NCBI RefSeq assembly: GCF_014842995.1
Contig: NZ_JACYXL010000003.1
Location: forward strand, 310,001 to 374,000
Length of the DNA: 64,000 nucleotides
Direction of reading: 5' to 3'
DNA from: Rhodanobacter sp. 7MK24
GTDB taxonomy: Bacteria > Pseudomonadota > Gammaproteobacteria > Xanthomonadales > Rhodanobacteraceae
The notes beneath the pieces were generated by a model. It had not been told where the DNA came from and made no database searches. It was given only the letters and a program-made list of their open reading frames with translations. Every line of letters starts with the position of its first letter. Within the stretch, counting starts at the first letter, position 1. Shown here piece by piece: positions 59,287 to 64,000 of the stretch. The position numbers and the translations under genes were made by a program.

Positions 59287-60069
59287 ATGGCCTATCGCAA
59301 CCTGGAAATCGCCAACCGCGGCGCGGTGCGCATCATCACGGTGAACCGCCCCGACAAGCTGAACGCTCTGAACCGCGACACGCTCAACGAACTCACCATC
59401 GCCTTCGCCCAGGCCGCGCAGGAAGACGCCGTGCGCGTGGTGGTATTGGCCGGCGCGGGCGAAAAGGCCTTCGTAGCCGGCGCCGACATCGCCGAGATGA
59501 ACGGCTACACGCCCGTACAGGCACAAGGCTTTTCGCGTACCGGCCAACGCCTGATGACGAGCATCGAGCGCCTCGGCAAACCGGTGATCGCACGCATCCA
59601 GGGCTTTGCGCTGGGCGGCGGCATGGAACTGGCGATGGCCTGTCATCTGCGCGTGGCCAGCGAAAAGGCGAAGTTCGGCCAGCCCGAAATCAACCTGGGC
59701 CTGATCCCCGGCTTCGGCGGCACCCAGCGCCTGCTGCGTCTCGCCGGCCGCAGCGCCGCGCTGGAACTGTGCCTCACCGGCGCGACGATCAACGCCCAAC
59801 GCGCCTACGAGCTGGGCGTCGTCAACCGCGTGGTGGCACCGGAGGCGCTGGACGATACGGTGAACGCATTGGCCGACCAGCTCGCCGCCGCCGCACCACT
59901 GGCGGCCGCCGGCATCCTCGATGCGGTGCTGCAAGGTGGCGAGGCCTCGCTCGACCAGGGGCTGGAATTCGAAACGCAGGGTTTCTCGCTGATGTTTTCG
60001 ACCGAGGACATGCGCGAAGGCACCAACGCCTTCCTGGAAAAGCGCAAGGCAGCATTCAGCGGACGATAA
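59287..60069 (+). CDS. enoyl-CoA hydratase
   Basis: A 260-residue crotonase with both catalytic Glu: GFALGGGMELAMACHLRVAS and FGQPEINLGLIPGFGGTQRL. It hydrates 2-enoyl-CoA in beta-oxidation. Unlike the isomerase-like crotonase at 55.4 kb, the active site is canonical. It is monocistronic, divergent from the FkpA-like gene. Confidence 0.93.
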   Translation: MAYRNLEIANRGAVRIITVNRPDKLNALNRDTLNELTIAFAQAAQEDAVRVVVLAGAGEKAFVAGADIAEMNGYTPVQAQGFSRTGQRLMTSIERLGKPVIARIQGFALGGGMELAMACHLRVASEKAKFGQPEINLGLIPGFGGTQRLLRLAGRSAALELCLTGATINAQRAYELGVVNRVVAPEALDDTVNALADQLAAAAPLAAAGILDAVLQGGEASLDQGLEFETQGFSLMFSTEDMREGTNAFLEKRKAAFSGR

Positions 60070-60120
60070 GCCAGAAAGCCGAGCGTGGCCCCTGATCCTG
60101 ATCGCTGCGAAAAGCGGCGA

Positions 60121-61044
60121 TCAGTGATGGCCGCCGCGATACTTCTTCTCGCCCGCCGTCACCGCGACGTCGAGACGGTTCTCCGGCGGCGCCAGCGGGC
60201 AGGTGGCGAACGGAGTGAATGCGCAAGGCGGGTTGTAGGCCTTGTTGAAATCCAGCACGACCTTGCCGGGCGTGGCCACGCCTCCGGCAGGTAACGCCGC
60301 GTAGAGGAAACGTGCGGCGCCATAGGTTTCCTTGCCCGAGGTCTTGTCGGCGATCACGAAGAACAGTTCGCCACCTGGCTCTTCCTGGTACGGCAATAGC
60401 TCGAACGTGTGGCCGTCGCGCCGGAACACCGCCTTGCCGGGTACTTTCACCTTGTCGATGGTGCCGATGGCGGTGCCGATCTCGAGATCGTGCTCCGGCA
60501 CGAAGGGCACCCAGTCGGCCTCGATGCGCCAGGACGCATCGATGGGGAAGTAATCGATGCCCAGGAAACCGCGGCGCGCCTCGGCGTCGACATCCTTCAC
60601 CCGGAGCGCCTTGCGGCCGTCGCGGTCGATCACGAAGAAGCTGGCGTTGCCGAAACGCACGATGGTGGGGCCGCTGTTCGCGGCAGCATGCATGTCGTCG
60701 ACCAGCGCAGCTTCGGCGACAGGCTTGCCGTCCACGGTGGCGCCGCTGTCCTTGTCCAGCGCAACGCGTACCGCGCCGTCCGCCGCCAACGTCACCGTAC
60801 CAAGATGCGCAGGACCGGCTTTCAACACGATGTCGTTGTTCGCGGCACTGCCCACGCGGTTCGCACCTTCGTGCAGCCACTCCAGTCCGATCAGGCTGAG
60901 CCAGCCGTCCGGGCCGGTGAGCCGCGCGACGCGGTCGGCGCGCCATTGTTCGATTTCGTGCGTATAGGACGAGGGGGTTTCGGCAAAAGACACGGCAACG
61001 ACTCCGAAAAACGAGGCGAACAGGACGGCGGCGATTCGCGACAT
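60121..61044 (-). CDS. exported DUF1684 protein
   Basis: A 307-residue exported protein (signal peptide IAAVLFASFFGVVAVSFA) of the DUF1684 family: RLTGPDGWLSLIGLEWL, FLGIDYFPIDASWRI and the C-terminal DFNKAYNPPCAFTPFATCPL. Function unknown. ATG at 61044 is chosen; the longer frame is the mutL side. It is 77 nt downstream of mutL on the same strand. Confidence 0.88.
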   Translation of the reverse strand: MSRIAAVLFASFFGVVAVSFAETPSSYTHEIEQWRADRVARLTGPDGWLSLIGLEWLHEGANRVGSAANNDIVLKAGPAHLGTVTLAADGAVRVALDKDSGATVDGKPVAEAALVDDMHAAANSGPTIVRFGNASFFVIDRDGRKALRVKDVDAEARRGFLGIDYFPIDASWRIEADWVPFVPEHDLEIGTAIGTIDKVKVPGKAVFRRDGHTFELLPYQEEPGGELFFVIADKTSGKETYGAARFLYAALPAGGVATPGKVVLDFNKAYNPPCAFTPFATCPLAPPENRLDVAVTAGEKKYRGGHH

Positions 61045-61121
61045 GGGGACGATCCGCGGCAATGAAAGTCCGAGTATGGACGTCCAAATGCCGGACAGGC
61101 AAGCGGACATCCAGCACGCCC

Positions 61122-62963
61122 TCATCGCCCGCGCATGAACAACCGGTCCAGTTCCGAAAGCGACAGCTGCGTCCAGGTGGGACGGCCGTGGTTGCACTGC
61201 CCGGAGCGCTCAGTGGCCTCCATCTCGCGCAGCAGCGCATTCATCTCGGGAAGGCTGAGGCGCCGCCCCGCGCGCACCGAACCGTGGCAGGCCATGGTGG
61301 AAAGCAGCTCGTTTTCGAGCTCCTGCAGGCGGCGAGAACTGCCGTGCTGGGCGAGTTCGGCCAGCACGTCGCGGGTCAGCTGCGTCACATCGGCACCTTC
61401 GAGCAAGGCGGGAATGCGCCGCACCACCACACCGGACGGACCGCTGCGCGACAGCTCCAGACCCCATTCGGCCAACGCATCGCCGTGCTCCTCCGCGGCG
61501 GCGGCCTCCTTCGCGCTCACTGCAAGATTGAGCGGCACCAGCAGCAGCTGCGAACGCAGGTTGCTGCTGGTGCGGCCGGCCTTGAGCTTCTCGTAGGTGA
61601 TGCGCTCGTGCGCGGCGTGCATGTCCACCAGCACCAGGCCCTGCGCATTTTCGGCGAGCACATAGATGCTCTTGAGCTGGGCGATCGCGTAGCCCAATGG
61701 CGGCGCTTCGCCCTCCTCCGCGACGGGCATCGCCACCGCGGCAGATGCGGAGCGCGGCGACTCGCCCAGCAAGGCCGCGTAATCGGCCAGCGGCTCGTCG
61801 CGCACGCCAAGCGCAAGGCGGTTCTGCTCCGCGCGCGCTGGCCACACTGCGGTACGTGCGATGGACGGCAGGCCGGGAGCGTGCGCATGCATGGCGCCCG
61901 CTCCCGCGGTGCTCATGTGCAGGCGGCCATCGTCGTCCTGCGCATGCGATTCCACCTGCCCCGCGCGCGTCTGCGCCAACGCCTCGTGCAAGGTGCGGTA
62001 CAGGAAGTCGTGCACCAGCCGCTGCTCGCGGAAACGCACCTCGTGCTTGGCCGGATGCACGTTGACGTCCACCCCAACGGGATCGAGTTCGAGATACAGC
62101 ACGAAGGCCGGATGGCGTCCGTGGAACAGCACGTCGGCGTAGGCCTGGCGCACCGCGTGCGCCACCACGCGGTCGCGCACCAGCCGGCCGTTGACGTAGA
62201 AGTACTGCTGGTCCGCCTGCGAACGCGAGGCAGTGGGCAGGCCAACCCAGCCGGACAGACGCATGCCGGCGGCGGCGTGATCCACGCGCAGACTCTGGGC
62301 GGGGAAATCATCGCCCAGCACTTCGGCCACGCGCGCCAGTTGCGCCTGCGCATCGCGCGCGGCTTTCCAGATGCGCACCGGCTTGCCGTTGTGGCTGAGC
62401 CGGAATTCCACGCCGCCACGCGCCAGCGCCAGTGACTTCAGAAGATCGTCGATGTGCGCGAACTCGGTGCGTTCGGCGCGCATGAACTTCTTGCGCGCGG
62501 GTACGTTGTAGAACAGGTCGCGTACTTCCACGCTGGTACCGGCCGGATGCTGCGCAGGGCGCGCGGCCTGCAGCCTGCCGCCATCCACTTCGATGCGGAA
62601 CGCGGCGTCTGCCTCGCGCAGGCGCGAGGTGAGCGCGAAGCGCGCCACCGAGGACACCGAGGCCAGCGCCTCGCCACGGAAGCCCATGCTGGCGACATGT
62701 TCGAGATCGTCGAAGCTGCCGATCTTGCTGGTGGCATGCGAGGCCACCGCCAGCGGCAGTTCATCGGGCGCGATGCCGCCGCCGTCGTCGCGCACGCGGA
62801 TCAGGCGTGCACCGCCCTGCTCGATGTCCACCTCGATGCGCGAGGCGCCCGCGTCGAGACTGTTCTCGACCAGTTCCTTGACCACGGACGAAGGGCGCTC
62901 GATTACCTCGCCGGCGGCGATCTGGTTGATGAGCTCGGGAGGCAGCGGGCGGATGACAGGCAT
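61122..62963 (-). CDS. mutL: DNA mismatch repair protein MutL
   Basis: Links MutS mismatch recognition to strand incision. The 613 residues have the GHKL ATPase N-terminus: [26 protein letters not shown] (read in parts), [12 protein letters not shown] and [11 protein letters not shown] variable linker follows, then a C-terminal dimerisation domain ([29 protein letters not shown]). No metal-binding endonuclease motif (DQHA...E) is seen: the corresponding site is DMHAAHER. Confidence 0.96.
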   Translation of the reverse strand: MPVIRPLPPELINQIAAGEVIERPSSVVKELVENSLDAGASRIEVDIEQGGARLIRVRDDGGGIAPDELPLAVASHATSKIGSFDDLEHVASMGFRGEALASVSSVARFALTSRLREADAAFRIEVDGGRLQAARPAQHPAGTSVEVRDLFYNVPARKKFMRAERTEFAHIDDLLKSLALARGGVEFRLSHNGKPVRIWKAARDAQAQLARVAEVLGDDFPAQSLRVDHAAAGMRLSGWVGLPTASRSQADQQYFYVNGRLVRDRVVAHAVRQAYADVLFHGRHPAFVLYLELDPVGVDVNVHPAKHEVRFREQRLVHDFLYRTLHEALAQTRAGQVESHAQDDDGRLHMSTAGAGAMHAHAPGLPSIARTAVWPARAEQNRLALGVRDEPLADYAALLGESPRSASAAVAMPVAEEGEAPPLGYAIAQLKSIYVLAENAQGLVLVDMHAAHERITYEKLKAGRTSSNLRSQLLLVPLNLAVSAKEAAAAEEHGDALAEWGLELSRSGPSGVVVRRIPALLEGADVTQLTRDVLAELAQHGSSRRLQELENELLSTMACHGSVRAGRRLSLPEMNALLREMEATERSGQCNHGRPTWTQLSLSELDRLFMRGR

Positions 62964-63001
62964 CCGCGGATTTTAGCAGTTGGGGCGATCAGGCCGCCGG
63001 A

Positions 63002-64000
63002 TCAACCTGCGGGAATGGCCAGCACGGTGCCCGTGCGCACCACGTTGCCGTCGATGTGGTTGGCACTCTTCAACGCACCGACACTGATGCCGTATTGCCG
63101 CGCGATGCTGCGCAGGCTTTCGCCCTCGCCCACGCGATGCAGGTCGCGTACGCCGGCGTCGGCGACGGGTGAGGCATCGGCGACCGAAGCGCCATCGTCG
63201 CCACCATCCGATCGACCGGACTTGGCCGAAGCCAGTTGAACGCCGCTGCGCTGCGCGGCCTGTGCCGCAAACCAGCTGCCCTGCGGCGGCGAAGATTCGA
63301 AGTAGCTTTTCACGCCGCTCATCACCGCCGCGGCCAACGCTTGCTGGTGTCCGGGGTCGCGCAGCTTCTGTTCCTCGTCCGGATTGCTGATGAAGGCCGT
63401 CTCGACCAGGATCGAAGGCACGTCGGGCGAACGCAGCACCACGAAGTTGGCACGCTCGACATAACCACGGTGGGTTGGACCGATCTGCCCCAGCGCCTTG
63501 AGCACGTTGCCGGCGACCACGTCGCTGGCCTGCACCGCCCAGCCCTGCTGCATATCCAGCAACACCTTGGCGAGGCCATCGCTCTGGTCGCTCAGCGATA
63601 CGCCGCCGATCAGGTCGGAGCTGTTTTCGCGGTCGGCCAGCATCTGCGCCGCCACCGAGCTCTTGCCGCGCGAAGATAGCACCCACACCGAGGAGCCGCG
63701 CGCATCGCCGCTGAGATAGGAGTCGGCGTGGATGGCGACGAACAGGTCGGCATCGTGCTCGCGTGCGATCTGGTAGCGGCGCTCCAGCGGAATGAAGTAA
63801 TCGCTGTCGCGGGTGAGGATGGCCGTCATTCCCGGCTGCTTGTTGATCTGCGCCGCGAGGTCGCGCGCCACCGCCAGGGTGACATTCTTCTCCATCGTGC
63901 CGTCGGGACCGATCGCGCCAGAGTCCTTGCCGCCGTGGCCGGCGTCGATACACACCACCACTTTGCGCTGGCCGTTCAGCAACGCGGCGGCCTGCTGGGT
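63002..64000 (-). CDS. amiC: N-acetylmuramoyl-L-alanine amidase with LysM (partial, N-terminus off window)
   Basis: 333 codons to the window edge, the N-terminal (export and AMIN) part being outside. The Amidase_3 catalytic domain shows zinc ligands in VVCIDAGHGGKDSGAIG and LFVAIHADSY and the Glu in ILVETAFISNPDEE. A C-terminal LysM repeat (HRVGEGESLRSIARQYGISV) follows. It splits septal peptidoglycan in daughter-cell separation. It sits 38 nt upstream of mutL, as amiB-mutL in enterobacteria. Confidence 0.94.
   Translation of the reverse strand, partial: TQQAAALLNGQRKVVVCIDAGHGGKDSGAIGPDGTMEKNVTLAVARDLAAQINKQPGMTAILTRDSDYFIPLERRYQIAREHDADLFVAIHADSYLSGDARGSSVWVLSSRGKSSVAAQMLADRENSSDLIGGVSLSDQSDGLAKVLLDMQQGWAVQASDVVAGNVLKALGQIGPTHRGYVERANFVVLRSPDVPSILVETAFISNPDEEQKLRDPGHQQALAAAVMSGVKSYFESSPPQGSWFAAQAAQRSGVQLASAKSGRSDGGDDGASVADASPVADAGVRDLHRVGEGESLRSIARQYGISVGALKSANHIDGNVVRTGTVLAIPAG

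Overview
The window is 64 kb of a GC-rich, densely packed gammaproteobacterial chromosome. Gene content and order point to the Xanthomonadales (Lysobacterales), most likely the Rhodanobacteraceae or Xanthomonadaceae. The main evidence is an N-acetylornithine carbamoyltransferase (ArgF'), a fused N-acetylglutamate synthase/kinase, a FimX-type c-di-GMP effector, a DksA with a Lys/Ala-rich tail and a Xanthomonas-type L-fucose pathway. The genus is an inference. No tRNA, rRNA, IS element, prophage or CRISPR array was seen.

Region 1 (1-13.8 kb, minus strand) is one long arginine/proline operon. It reads argF', a PaiB-like gene, osmC, argG, dinB-like, GNAT, argE', argB (synthase/kinase fusion), GNAT, argC, a short INS-less proS, argH, cupin, proB, proA (cut by the window edge). 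Most junctions overlap by 1-4 bases. Upstream lies the most interesting signal of the window: a promoter, a 34-codon leader ORF with Arg codons at 23, 25 and 26, an 8-bp antiterminator alternative and an intrinsic terminator. Together these have the layout of a translational attenuator that senses arginine.

Region 2 (13.9-31.3 kb) is mostly housekeeping: a glycine-zipper envelope protein, cysS, sufE, dksA, yidD, folE2, an operon of yciI-like, ubiG, mupP/gph-like and squalene/phytoene-synthase-like genes, mtaD, divergent efp/epmB, fimX, and ffh followed by rpsP-rimM-trmD-rplS. Region 3 (31.3-41.5 kb) has an sdpR-sdpI-hydrolase cassette lying between ffh and ypjD, then obgE, rpmA, rplU, a DUF2059 protein, uvrA, a thioesterase and an AraC-type regulator.

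Region 4 (42-53.7 kb) is a glycan and L-fucose island. A secreted GH20 hexosaminidase and a GH29 fucosidase release sugars. FucP imports fucose, a mutarotase equilibrates its anomers, and fucose dehydrogenase, fuconolactonase, fuconate dehydratase, ketodeoxyfuconate dehydrogenase and an FAH-type hydrolase degrade it; an IclR regulator is adjacent. Region 5 (53.9-64 kb) holds a DUF4139 protein, an enoyl-CoA isomerase-like protein, a GNAT, sseA, a NUDIX CoA pyrophosphatase, a DUF1289 protein, an FkpA-like isomerase, an enoyl-CoA hydratase, a DUF1684 lipoprotein-like protein, mutL and an AmiC-type amidase cut by the right edge.

Several intergenic spaces hold strong inverted repeats (near efp, upstream of the GNAT at 41.9 kb, after iclR, between ffh and rpsP) and two dispersed-repeat candidates.
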